A model generated the notes under the pieces. The model made no database searches. It worked only from the letters and a program-made list of their open reading frames with translations, and was not told the DNA's origin. A DNA stretch of 64,000 bases. It comes from Aquamicrobium zhengzhouense. Its GTDB lineage: Bacteria > Pseudomonadota > Alphaproteobacteria > Rhizobiales > Rhizobiaceae. Every line of letters begins with the position of its first letter. Position 1 is the first letter of the stretch. The translations under genes were made by a program, and so were the position numbers. Below, one piece after another: positions 24,718 through 33,504 of the stretch. The stretch is taken from NCBI RefSeq assembly GCF_016124105.1, contig NZ_JADGMQ010000010.1, positions 62,001 through 126,000 on the forward strand, read 5' to 3'.

Positions 24718-26633
24718 TGAAGAAGCTTGATGTCATAACAATTGGCCGATCCTCCGTCGATCTGTACGGGGCACAGGTCGGCGGCCGATTGGAGGATATG
24801 CGATCCTTCAACAAATATGTTGGCGGCTCTCCGACAAACATGGCGGTTGGCACCGCGCGTCTTGGGCTGAAGTCCGCCCTGATCACGCGGGTCGGCGACG
24901 AACATATGGGCCGCTTCCTGCTCGAACAGCTGGCGGCCGAAGGGGTCGATACACGAGGCATCGTCACCGATCCTGAGCGCCTGACCGCTCTGGTGCTTCT
25001 TGGCATTCGAGATCAGAAGCAGTTTCCACTGATCTTCTATCGCGAAAATTGCGCCGACATGGCGCTGTGCGAAGACGATATCGACCCTGCTTTCATCGGC
25101 TTGGCACGATGCGTCGTCGCGACCGGCACCCATCTGTCTCACCCACGGACCGAAGCTGCCGTCATCAAGGCGCTCCGTCTTGGTCGCGACGCAGGAGCCC
25201 GGACCGCCCTCGATATCGACTACCGACCCAATCTTTGGGGCCTCTCCGGCCACGGTGATGGCGAGAACCGGTTCATTGAATCTGCCGCCGTTACGAAAAA
25301 ACTGCAGTCCACCCTGCATCTCTTCGACTTGATCGTCGGCACGGAAGAAGAGTTCCATATTGCCGGAGGGACGACTGACACCATCGCTGCTTTGCGCGCA
25401 GTGCGGACCGTGTCGGACGCCGTTCTCGTCTGCAAGCGCGGGCCGATGGGGGCGTCTGCCTTTACCGGCGAGATCCCGGACACGCTCGATGAAGGACTGT
25501 CCGGACAGGGCTTCCCCATCGAGGTCTTCAATGTGCTGGGTGCTGGTGATGGCTTCATGTCCGGCCTCCTCAAAGGGTGGCTGGACGGCGAGGATTGGTC
25601 GACCGCGTTGAAATACGCGAACGCGTGCGGCGCCTTTGCAGTCTCGCGCCATGGCTGCGCGCCCGCCTACCCCAGCTGGAACGAACTGCAGTTCTTCTTG
25701 TCGCGAGGGATCAAGAACCCCGCGCTGCGCCTCGATGACGAACTCGAGCAGCGGCATTGGTCAACCACCCGCAAGGGCGCCTGGCCGATCATGCGGGTCT
25801 TCGCATTTGATCACCGTAAGCAGCTGGAGGATCTTGCCGAGGCTGCGGGAGCTTCCCGGGACAAGATCGCTGAGTTCAAGCAATTGTGTCTCGAAGCAGT
25901 TCTTCAGGTTGCCGGCGGCAACGAAGGCTACGGCCTCCTTTGTGACGGGAGGCTGGGAACAGAGGCGCTGTTTCGAGCCGCTGGACAAGGTCTATGGATC
26001 GGCCGGCCGGTAGAAGAACCGGGCTCACGGCCACTGCGTCTCGAGATCGGGCCCGATTTCGGCTCTGACCTCGCCGAATGGCCTTCAGAACACGTCGTCA
26101 AGGTTCTGTGCTTCTACCACCCGGACGATGACGATGCCATGAAGCGCCAGCAGGAAGAGACCGTGCTGCGCGTCGCTGACGCAGCCCGCCGGAACAATCT
26201 TGAATTCCTTTTGGAAGTGATCCCGTCCAAGGTGGGTCCGGTCGATGACAAGATTACCGCGTCGATCATCCAGCGCTTCTACGACCTTGGTGTTTATCCG
26301 GATTGGTGGAAATTGGAGCCGATGACTTCCCAGGCGGCTTGGGCGAATGCGTGCGCCGCCATCGAGCGAAATGATCCGCTCACGCGGGGGATCGTGGTCC
26401 TGGGGCTCGAAGCGGAGGTGGATGCACTCGATGCTTCTTTCCGCCAGGCAGCACGCTTTCCTTTGGTAAAAGGCTTTGCCGTGGGAAGATCGATATTTCA
26501 GGCCGCAGCGAAAAAGTGGCTTGCTGGCAACATCGATGATGCCGCGGCAGTCGCAGAGATGGCTGGCGTTTACGCCGATCTTTGCGCACGTTGGGACCAA
26601 GCGCTTGCCGCAGCTGACAGGGAGGCAGCATGA
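24717..26633 (+). CDS. iolC: Bifunctional 5-dehydro-2-deoxygluconokinase / DUF2090 aldolase-type fusion
   Basis: 638 residues in two parts. Residues 1 to about 320 are a PfkB kinase (ITIGRSSVDLYGAQVGG, and the ATP/anion-hole block NVLGAGDGFMSGLLKG) that phosphorylates 2-deoxy-5-keto-gluconate. Residues about 345-638 are a DUF2090 domain (MRVFAFDHRKQLEDLAEAAG, GIVVLGLEAEVDALDASF), a TIM-barrel domain thought to perform the following aldol cleavage (the IolJ step). The fusion is common in proteobacteria. It overlaps the ATPase upstream and iolD downstream. Confidence 0.94.
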   Translation: MKKLDVITIGRSSVDLYGAQVGGRLEDMRSFNKYVGGSPTNMAVGTARLGLKSALITRVGDEHMGRFLLEQLAAEGVDTRGIVTDPERLTALVLLGIRDQKQFPLIFYRENCADMALCEDDIDPAFIGLARCVVATGTHLSHPRTEAAVIKALRLGRDAGARTALDIDYRPNLWGLSGHGDGENRFIESAAVTKKLQSTLHLFDLIVGTEEEFHIAGGTTDTIAALRAVRTVSDAVLVCKRGPMGASAFTGEIPDTLDEGLSGQGFPIEVFNVLGAGDGFMSGLLKGWLDGEDWSTALKYANACGAFAVSRHGCAPAYPSWNELQFFLSRGIKNPALRLDDELEQRHWSTTRKGAWPIMRVFAFDHRKQLEDLAEAAGASRDKIAEFKQLCLEAVLQVAGGNEGYGLLCDGRLGTEALFRAAGQGLWIGRPVEEPGSRPLRLEIGPDFGSDLAEWPSEHVVKVLCFYHPDDDDAMKRQQEETVLRVADAARRNNLEFLLEVIPSKVGPVDDKITASIIQRFYDLGVYPDWWKLEPMTSQAAWANACAAIERNDPLTRGIVVLGLEAEVDALDASFRQAARFPLVKGFAVGRSIFQAAAKKWLAGNIDDAAAVAEMAGVYADLCARWDQALAAADREAA

Positions 26634-28456
26634 CGACAATCAGACTGACGGCGGCACAGGCGATGGTCCGCTATCTGGCCGCACAGAAGAACGGCGACGG
26701 AGATATGCTGATCCCGGGATGCTGGGCCATCTTCGGCCATGGCAACGTCGCCGGGATTGGTGAAGCGCTGCAGCAGGCCGGCGATACTTTCCCGACCTGG
26801 CGCGGACACAACGAACAGAGCATGGCTCACGCAGCAATTGCCTTTGCCAAAGCCAAGAACCGCGCCCAAGCAATGGCCGTCACCACATCCATTGGTCCCG
26901 GAGCGCTGAACCTTGTGACAGCGGCCGCATTGGCCCACGTCAATCGCCTGCCAGTCCTGTTCATTCCGGGCGATGTGTTTGCCAACCGCGCTCCCGACCC
27001 CGTGCTGCAACAGGTCGAGGATTTTGATGACGGCATCGTCTCGGCCAATGATTGCTTCAAGCCGGTCAGCCGCTATTTCGACCGCATTTCCCGGCCTGAG
27101 CATCTCCTGAGCGCACTTCCCCGCGCGATGCTGACCTTGACAGACCCCGCACGCTGCGGGCCCGTCACCCTCTCCTTCTGCCAGGATGTTCAGGCAGAGG
27201 CCTTTGGCTGGCCTCAGGATTTTTTCGCGGAGAAGATCTGGCATCAGCGCAGGCCCCGGGCAGATAGGGAAGAGCTTGAACAGGCATCGAAGCTTATCCG
27301 AGAGGCAAAGCGCCCGCTCATCATTGCAGGTGGCGGTGTTCTCTACTCCGGTGCAACTGACGCGCTGAAAGCTTTTGCTGAGAAGTATAAGCTTCCTGTT
27401 TCAGAGACGCAGGCCGGAAAATCTGCTCTACCTTGGGATCATCCCCTGAATTTCGGATCTGTTGGCGTCACCGGTTCATCCGCGGCCAACGCAATTGCAA
27501 CTGAAGCCGACCTGGTGATTGGCATCGGCACCCGCTTCCAGGATTTTACGACCGGGTCATGGGCGCTGTTTGCGAACCCGGAACGAAAGGTCGTCGCGAT
27601 CAATATCGAGCCGTTCGATGCGCAAAAGCATGGGGCGTTCGGTGTCGTCGGTGACGCCAGAGCGGTGCTCGAAGAGCTTGATGCACTGCTCGATGGCTAT
27701 GCTGCTGCGCAGGTGAATCCCTCATTGCGTGAGGACTGGCTCGCTGTCGTTGACGAAGCCACGGCCAATCCCGGAGACAATACCCTTCCTTCTGACGCCC
27801 ATGTGATCGGGGCGGTGCAACGCAGCGTCGATGAAAATGCGATCGTACTCTGCGCCGCTGGTGGCTTGCCGGGCGAATTGCACAAGCTTTGGAAGGCCTC
27901 GCGCCCTAACGGCTATCACCTCGAATATGGTTTCTCGACCATGGGGTACGAGATAGCCGGTGGCATCGGCGCGAAGATGGCTCATCCAGACCGGGAGGTC
28001 ATCGTCATGGTGGGCGACGGCTCCTACATGATGATGAACTCGGAACTGGCGACATCGGTCATGCTCGGCCACAAGCTGATCGTCGTTCTGCTCGACAATC
28101 GTGGTTTTGGCTGCATCAACCGGCTCCAGATTGCGACAGGCGGCGAAAGCTTCAACAACCTCCTTGATACTGCACGTCACGTTGCTCCAAGCCAGATCGA
28201 CTTCGTCGCCCACGCTGGGTCGATGGGCGCGATCTCCGAAAAGGTCGGTTCAATATCAGAGCTTGAAGCGGCGTTGCAGCGCGCGAGGAATTCGGAGCGC
28301 AGCCATGTGATCGTCATCGACACCGACCCGATGAAGACCACAGAAGCAGGCGGACATTGGTGGGACGTCGCCGTTCCCGAGGTCTCCGCGCGGCCCGAGG
28401 TCAAAGCTGCCCGCGAGAATTATGAGGCGGCGCTCGTTCGCCGTCAGGCAATTTGA
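26630..28456 (+). CDS. iolD: 3D-(3,5/4)-trihydroxycyclohexane-1,2-dione acylhydrolase (decyclizing)
   Basis: 608 residues, thiamine-pyrophosphate enzyme. It opens the ring of the diketone to 5-deoxy-glucuronate. The N-terminal domain has the E of WRGHNEQSMAHAAIAFAKA; the central domain carries PLIIAGGGVLYSGA; the C-terminal TPP/Mg motif is VMVGDGSYMMMNSEL then LDNRGFGCINRL. It begins inside the end of iolC (ATGA overlap) and is followed by iolE. The dependence on TPP gives a loose metabolic tie to the thiamine-salvage operon. Confidence 0.96.
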   Translation: MTTIRLTAAQAMVRYLAAQKNGDGDMLIPGCWAIFGHGNVAGIGEALQQAGDTFPTWRGHNEQSMAHAAIAFAKAKNRAQAMAVTTSIGPGALNLVTAAALAHVNRLPVLFIPGDVFANRAPDPVLQQVEDFDDGIVSANDCFKPVSRYFDRISRPEHLLSALPRAMLTLTDPARCGPVTLSFCQDVQAEAFGWPQDFFAEKIWHQRRPRADREELEQASKLIREAKRPLIIAGGGVLYSGATDALKAFAEKYKLPVSETQAGKSALPWDHPLNFGSVGVTGSSAANAIATEADLVIGIGTRFQDFTTGSWALFANPERKVVAINIEPFDAQKHGAFGVVGDARAVLEELDALLDGYAAAQVNPSLREDWLAVVDEATANPGDNTLPSDAHVIGAVQRSVDENAIVLCAAGGLPGELHKLWKASRPNGYHLEYGFSTMGYEIAGGIGAKMAHPDREVIVMVGDGSYMMMNSELATSVMLGHKLIVVLLDNRGFGCINRLQIATGGESFNNLLDTARHVAPSQIDFVAHAGSMGAISEKVGSISELEAALQRARNSERSHVIVIDTDPMKTTEAGGHWWDVAVPEVSARPEVKAARENYEAALVRRQAI

Positions 28457-28473
28457 AGGACTGAGAGCCAGAC

Positions 28474-29373
28474 ATGATCCTCTACGGCACCAATCCCATC
28501 GCCTGGTCAAATGACGACGACCAGACCCTTGGCCAGCACATCTCGTTAGGGACCTGTCTTCAACAAGCCAGCGAGATCGGCTTCGACGGCATCGAAAAGG
28601 GCCATAAATTTCCGACCGAGCCAGAGGCATTGAAGGCGGTTTTGGACCCCTACGGGCTGCGCTTCGTCTCGGGCTGGCATTCGCTGAACCTGCTCACGCG
28701 CACGGCAGAAGACGAAAAGCTCGCTATTCAGCCGCATCTGGACCTTCTAAAGGCCATGGGTTCAAGCGTCTGCATCGTCTGCGAATGTTCGAACGCGATC
28801 CATGGCAACGACGCCACCGCCCTCAACCATCGACCCAGGCTTTCCGAAGATCAGTGGCCGGCATTCGCGGCTGCCCTTGAGGAGCTTGCTCGCTATTGCG
28901 AAGACCAGGGCATCAAGCTCGTTTATCATCACCATATGGGCACGATCATCGAGGCTGAAGCCGAAATCGACCGTCTGATGGAGTTGACGGGGCCTTCCAC
29001 CCGTCTGCTACTGGACACCGGCCATGCCTATTTTGGGGGTGGAGATCCGGAGGCACTGGCAAAGCGTCATATGGGCCGCGTTGCACATATTCACGCCAAG
29101 AACGTTCGCGCCGACATCATGGAGCAGGTGCGCAAACAAGGGCTCAGCTTCCTCGAAGGCGTGCGTCGGGGCGTGTTCACCGTTCCAGGCGATCCGGAAG
29201 GCGCGGTCGATTTCGAGCCGGTTCTGAAAGTCGCTGCCGACCACAATTATTCAGGCTGGCTGGTGATCGAAGCAGAGCAAGATCCGGAGGTTCGCGATCC
29301 CGTTACCTACCAGTCAATGGGACTGCGCGCTCTTCGGCAAATGGCCAAGACCACGGGGCTGGACCCTGCCTGA
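28474..29373 (+). CDS. iolE: Myo-inosose-2 dehydratase
   Basis: 299 residues, sugar-isomerase-like TIM barrel. It dehydrates 2-keto-myo-inositol to the diketone used by IolD, with a divalent metal. Visible metal-site blocks are [52 protein letters not shown] and [12 protein letters not shown]. It lies 17 bases after iolD in the same operon, with the start preceded by GAAGGA-type sequence. Confidence 0.95.
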   Translation: MILYGTNPIAWSNDDDQTLGQHISLGTCLQQASEIGFDGIEKGHKFPTEPEALKAVLDPYGLRFVSGWHSLNLLTRTAEDEKLAIQPHLDLLKAMGSSVCIVCECSNAIHGNDATALNHRPRLSEDQWPAFAAALEELARYCEDQGIKLVYHHHMGTIIEAEAEIDRLMELTGPSTRLLLDTGHAYFGGGDPEALAKRHMGRVAHIHAKNVRADIMEQVRKQGLSFLEGVRRGVFTVPGDPEGAVDFEPVLKVAADHNYSGWLVIEAEQDPEVRDPVTYQSMGLRALRQMAKTTGLDPA

Positions 29374-29386
29374 CAGGAACATCTGG

Positions 29387-29596
29387 ATGCGCATTCTCGA
29401 CACTGAACACCCATTCTTCCAACCCTTATGGGTGCGCGTCGCAATCGTGATCCTCGCCTTTACCTGGGCAGCATTCGAATTCGCGATGGGTGAAGATCTC
29501 TGGGCGCTTATTTTCGGAGCCATCGGCTCTTTTTGCACTTGGGCCTTGCTCATCAATTACAGGAACTCACACGAAAAGGGCGGACGGGATGGCTGA
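29387..29596 (+). CDS. Small two-helix membrane protein, DUF3329-like, in the inositol operon
   Basis: 69 residues. After a polar start (MRILDTEHPFFQPLW) there are two hydrophobic segments, about residues 16-35 and 38-58, then a charged tail. The pattern fits short DUF3329-type proteins that I recall beside inositol genes in Rhizobiales. It starts 13 bases after iolE and its stop overlaps the iolB start by eight bases, so it is translated as part of the operon. No function is known. Confidence 0.7.
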   Translation: MRILDTEHPFFQPLWVRVAIVILAFTWAAFEFAMGEDLWALIFGAIGSFCTWALLINYRNSHEKGGRDG

Positions 29597-30386
29597 GCTT
29601 CTTGTCAAACCACGCGGATCGAGCGGCAAGATTCATGACATCACGCCCGAAAGCGCGGGGTGGGGCTATGTTGGCTTCGGGCTTTACCGCCTGAAACCGG
29701 GAGAAAAAGCAGCCGAAATAACCGGCGATCGTGAAGTCATCCTCGTGCTGGTTGAGGGCAAGGCCAAGTTGTCTGCGGCGGGCCAGGATTTTGGTCTCAT
29801 GGGTGAACGCATGAGCGTTTTCGAACGCCTCAAGCCGCATTGCCTATACGTCCCGAGCGGCGCGAAATGGCAAGCATTTGCCGAAACCGAATGTACACTC
29901 GCCGTCTGCTCCGCGCCGGGCAAAGGTGGCCGGCCTGCATCGATCATCGCCGACATCGGCTTTGAAGAGCGCGGCAAGGGCGCAAACACACGGTTCATCC
30001 ATCCTATCGCCATGGAAGACAAGGATGTCGCCGACAGCCTTCTTGTCACCGAGGTATTCACGCCTGCCGGAAACTGGTCCTCTTACCCGCCGCACCGGCA
30101 TGATGAGGATGATTATCCCAATATGACGTATCTCGAAGAGACCTACTATCATCGCCTGAACCCCTCACAGGGGTTCGGCGTTCAGCGTGTCTTCACCGAA
30201 GACGGCTCGCTGGATGAGACGATGGCGGTTTCAGATGGCGATGTGGTCCTTGTCCCCAAGGGGCACCATCCATGCGGGGCACCGTACGGCTACGAAATGT
30301 ACTATCTGAACGTGATGGCCGGCCCGCTGCGCAAATGGCGGTTCAAGAACCATCCTGACCATGACTGGATCGTTCACGCGCCATAA
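29589..30386 (+). CDS. iolB: 5-deoxy-glucuronate isomerase
   Basis: 265 residues, bicupin. It converts 5-deoxy-glucuronate to 2-deoxy-5-keto-gluconate for IolC. Visible are the KPRGSSGKIHDITPESAGW N-terminus, the second cupin with TGNWSSYPPHRHD-like metal histidines (seen as SSYPPHRHDEDDY), and the end VLVPKGHHPCGAPYGYEMYYLNVMAG. The start at 29589 overlaps the preceding small gene. The 3' end overlaps the convergent NDH-2 gene by 44 bases. Confidence 0.95.
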   Translation: MAELLVKPRGSSGKIHDITPESAGWGYVGFGLYRLKPGEKAAEITGDREVILVLVEGKAKLSAAGQDFGLMGERMSVFERLKPHCLYVPSGAKWQAFAETECTLAVCSAPGKGGRPASIIADIGFEERGKGANTRFIHPIAMEDKDVADSLLVTEVFTPAGNWSSYPPHRHDEDDYPNMTYLEETYYHRLNPSQGFGVQRVFTEDGSLDETMAVSDGDVVLVPKGHHPCGAPYGYEMYYLNVMAGPLRKWRFKNHPDHDWIVHAP

Positions 30387-31701
30387 CGACCGGGGTTTCA
30401 GACTGCGTAGCGTTTCGCAGGTCTGCAGGGATCGGATAGATCATCCGCGCGCCTCTGTCATAGGTGAGGTAGCGCCATAGCCAGCTGAGGGACACTGACA
30501 TCCTGTTCTGGAAGCCGACCAGCAGGTAGACGTGCACCAGCGCCCATAGCATCCAGGCAACCCAGCCGCTGAAATGTACGCGTTCGCCCTCGAATACGGC
30601 TGCGTGCCGGCCGACGATCGCGGTATTGCCCCGGCTGTTATATTTGAAGTCCGGGACCCGCGTCCCGTTTTTGATCGACGCTGGCAGATGTTTGCCAAGG
30701 TGAGCCCCCTGCTGCTTCGCCACCTGTGCCAGACCTGGCAGCGGCTTACCCTCTTCGTCTACAAGGTGGGCGAGATCGCCTATGACGTAGAGATCATTGT
30801 AGCCGCCCACGGAGAGATCGGGACGGACAATGACCCGCCCATGACGATCAAGCGGGACACCCAGAGCTTTTCCCAAGGGCGATGAACCGACCCCCGCCGC
30901 CCAAAGCGACAAACCGGTTGGCAAGACCTCATCATTGAGAACGACATGGTCGTCGCTGATATGTTTGACCGAGGCGTTTGTGCGAACCTCAACTCCGAGG
31001 CGAAGCAGACGTAGCCGCGCATATTCAGAGAGCGATTCCCTGAAACCGCCAAGCAAGCGAGGCCCGCCCTCGGCCAGTATGATGCGCGCTTCCTGAGGTG
31101 AAATATTTCGGAAATCGCGCACAAGCGTGTGCCGCGATAGCTCCGCAATTGATCCGGCAAGTTCAACGCCAGTGGGGCCACCGCCAATGATGACAAATGT
31201 CATCAATCGACGCCGTTCCTGCGGATCTTCCTCCTGTTCAGCTCGCTCGAAGGCGAGCAAAAGACGCGACCGTATAAGCCGTGCATCCTCAATGGTTTTC
31301 AGGCCGGGCGCGAACTGCGCCCAACTGTCATTGCCGAAGTAGAACGGTACACTTCCCGCCGCGATCACGAGGTGGGAATAGGAGATAGACCTTCCGTCGG
31401 TAAGCTCGACGCGCCTTGCATCCTTGTCCACGCCGATCACTTCGCCATAAACGACCCGAAGAGACGGATAGCGGCGCAAGACCTTGCGAATTGGCTCTGC
31501 GATGTCGGGAGCTGACAGCGCTGCTGTCGCGACCTGATAAAGGAGGGGCTGAAACAGATGATGGTTGTTTCGATCGATCAGGATGACCGGCACGCCGGCT
31601 TCGCCAAGATATTTGGCGGTCTCCAGACCGCCAAAACCGGCTCCAACAATCACGACTGCTTCAGCATCTTCGCGAACTGGATGAGCTACACCCTCATTCA
31701 T
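30343..31701 (-). CDS. ndh: Type II NADH dehydrogenase (NDH-2)
   Basis: 452 residues from ATG 31701 (GGAAGG 9 bases upstream). It is a single-subunit, non-proton-pumping NADH:quinone oxidoreductase at the inner membrane. The first Rossmann motif is VVIVGAGFGGLETAKYL, the quinone-side signature is HHLFQPLLYQVATAALS, the second dinucleotide motif is FVIIGGGPTGVELAGS, and DLYVIGDLAHL is the distal FAD block. A hydrophobic stretch near residues 385-415 would anchor it to the membrane. It converges on iolB with a 44-base overlap and is not obviously part of an operon. Confidence 0.93.
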   Translation of the reverse strand: MNEGVAHPVREDAEAVVIVGAGFGGLETAKYLGEAGVPVILIDRNNHHLFQPLLYQVATAALSAPDIAEPIRKVLRRYPSLRVVYGEVIGVDKDARRVELTDGRSISYSHLVIAAGSVPFYFGNDSWAQFAPGLKTIEDARLIRSRLLLAFERAEQEEDPQERRRLMTFVIIGGGPTGVELAGSIAELSRHTLVRDFRNISPQEARIILAEGGPRLLGGFRESLSEYARLRLLRLGVEVRTNASVKHISDDHVVLNDEVLPTGLSLWAAGVGSSPLGKALGVPLDRHGRVIVRPDLSVGGYNDLYVIGDLAHLVDEEGKPLPGLAQVAKQQGAHLGKHLPASIKNGTRVPDFKYNSRGNTAIVGRHAAVFEGERVHFSGWVAWMLWALVHVYLLVGFQNRMSVSLSWLWRYLTYDRGARMIYPIPADLRNATQSETPVVMARERSSHGQDGS

Positions 31702-31815
31702 GAACCCGCACCTTCCGCATCTGCGAGCGCACAGGCCCACAATATTGACGCTTCTCTTGCCAGGTTCAAGCGGCTGGGAGCGAGATTGTTCCCTACGACA
31801 GGATGTGGTTGCTCC

Positions 31816-32403
31816 TTAAATCTTCAGGAGCTTTGCCAACGAACCCTCGTCAACCAGGCGCTCGGCCATGTCGATCATCGGCTGCAGCGGATAGTGCGCC
31901 GCATTGCCGCGAAGGGCGCGGATGTGGTCGATGGCGGAGGCCAAAGTCGGCCACTGATCCGGAGCCGTCAGGTGCATGTAAAGGCCAAGCACGGTGACCG
32001 AGCGCGAGCGCCCGCCACGGCAATTGACCAGCACGTTGCCATAGCGATGCGCAGGATAATGCGTCTTGCCGGGGCTCGCCTGATTGAGAAGACCATGCAG
32101 CGTAAGCACTGCACCCGCAAGGTAAGAGGCCGGATTGCCGTTGCCATCGATGAGGCCGACATTGGCGCGGCGAACATTCGTGCCGTCGGCAAGCTGCATT
32201 GCCGGCACGATGATGTTGACCGACACGTTCAGCGTCGACGTGATGTTCAGCGCAAGCAGCGTATCTGAATTACAGGCCGCAGCCTGATTGCCGACATAGA
32301 GCATGGCCTTGCGGCCGTCAGCGTGGGTGACTTCGTGCACCGGAACGGCAACGGACTTCTCGTTTTCAGCGACTTCGAGGTCGCTTTCCTGAATGTGGAA
32401 CAT
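31816..32403 (-). CDS. Dual-specificity-type protein or phospho-substrate phosphatase
   Basis: 195 residues. The catalytic Cx5R loop is visible in LVNCRGGRSRSVTVLGLYM (about residue 125), the dual-specificity / protein-tyrosine-phosphatase P-loop, with Asn instead of the usual His before the Cys. The upstream SYLAGAVLTLHGLLNQASP and ALNITSTLNVS fit the same fold. It is the last gene of a five-gene leftward unit (ATPase, binding protein, permease, MBL hydrolase, phosphatase). Given that context it may act on a small imported phosphate compound rather than on proteins; that is inference. Confidence 0.75.
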   Translation of the reverse strand: MFHIQESDLEVAENEKSVAVPVHEVTHADGRKAMLYVGNQAAACNSDTLLALNITSTLNVSVNIIVPAMQLADGTNVRRANVGLIDGNGNPASYLAGAVLTLHGLLNQASPGKTHYPAHRYGNVLVNCRGGRSRSVTVLGLYMHLTAPDQWPTLASAIDHIRALRGNAAHYPLQPMIDMAERLVDEGSLAKLLKI

Positions 32404-32424
32404 ATTACTTCCTTGGAGGGGCGC

Positions 32425-33504
32425 TTAGAGCGCGAGAGGGGATGAGAGAGAGAGCCGAGCGCCAAGCCCGGCAGCCAGATGCGGTGCATCAGCGATCGCA
32501 CCGAAGGCCGGCAAGACGCGTTCCGCGCCGACAGCATCCGCGAGCCAAAGGTTGCAACCGCGCGGTGGATGCACATTCCAGGGCATGCGCGAGGCACGCT
32601 TTTGTTGCAGCAAGATATCGCCAAGCGAGTTTGCGGCGACGTGACCGGTGAGGATGAAGTGACGGCCTTTCGCCTGCACCAGCGAGGGCAGCATACTTTC
32701 GCGATGATCTGCTTCCACAACGACGATCAGCCGGTCGGCTTCCGCTTCAGCCGCACGGCCAAGACGCGGCATAAGCTGCGTCAGAGCTTCGCGCGTCGCA
32801 TCACTGACATGACCTTCGCGGTCGCTAGCCAGCATGCGGATTTCGCTGGCGACGACAGGGCAAACAGCAACCTTTCGGCCAGCTTCGGTCAGACGGAGTG
32901 CAAGTTCGGTTCCTCGCCCCATCTGTGGAACGGGTAGAACCGCACCTGCCGGCGCATCCTTCGCCAAGTCATCGATCTGCTCGGCCAAAGTCTGCGGGCG
33001 ATCGCAATAGCTGACATCGGTGATGACGGCTGCAGCTTTGGGCGGTGTATCGAAGGCAAGGATCGTGGTCTCGCGGCTCCAGTCACCCATGTAAAGAATG
33101 CCGCCATCGTCTGGCGTATGCAGCCACAGACCGCCAATCGCGTGACCCGACCTTCCGACTGTGAACGGAATACCGATGATCTCGACCGCACCAACGAGTT
33201 GCAGCGCATGGCACGCAGCGTCCGGCAGGTTGATGCCTTGCGGCACAAGTCCCCGGAAGGTGGCAGCGCTGGCGTAGACTGGAGGAGAGCCCAGGCTCTC
33301 CCAGAGGTCCATTGAGCCAACATGATCGCCATGCGCATGCGACAGGAAGATCGCGTCGATGCGGCAAAGCTTGGTCGCATCCGGGCGCACGCCGGGCTCT
33401 GGACCTTCACCTAGGTCGAGCAGAATGCGCTTTCCGCGAAGTTCGAGCACGAAAGCGGCCGGCAGCTTGCCATTCAGACCGCTGACACTTGTCAGAACTG
33501 CCAT
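32425..33504 (-). CDS. Metallo-beta-lactamase-fold hydrolase
   Basis: 359 residues. The dinuclear metal site is seen as IFLSHAHGDHVGSMDL (HxHxDH, about residue 60), with a later histidine in GRSGHAIGG and an aspartate in ILYMGDWSRETT. The C-terminal half (VVEADHRESMLPS, HFILTGHVAANSLGDI) resembles the arrangement of exonuclease- or phosphodiesterase-type MBL proteins. It overlaps the ABC permease gene by 13 bases and precedes the phosphatase gene by 21 bases. A phosphodiesterase working on an imported substrate before the phosphatase is plausible, unproven. Confidence 0.85.
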   Translation of the reverse strand: MAVLTSVSGLNGKLPAAFVLELRGKRILLDLGEGPEPGVRPDATKLCRIDAIFLSHAHGDHVGSMDLWESLGSPPVYASAATFRGLVPQGINLPDAACHALQLVGAVEIIGIPFTVGRSGHAIGGLWLHTPDDGGILYMGDWSRETTILAFDTPPKAAAVITDVSYCDRPQTLAEQIDDLAKDAPAGAVLPVPQMGRGTELALRLTEAGRKVAVCPVVASEIRMLASDREGHVSDATREALTQLMPRLGRAAEAEADRLIVVVEADHRESMLPSLVQAKGRHFILTGHVAANSLGDILLQQKRASRMPWNVHPPRGCNLWLADAVGAERVLPAFGAIADAPHLAAGLGARLSLSSPLAL

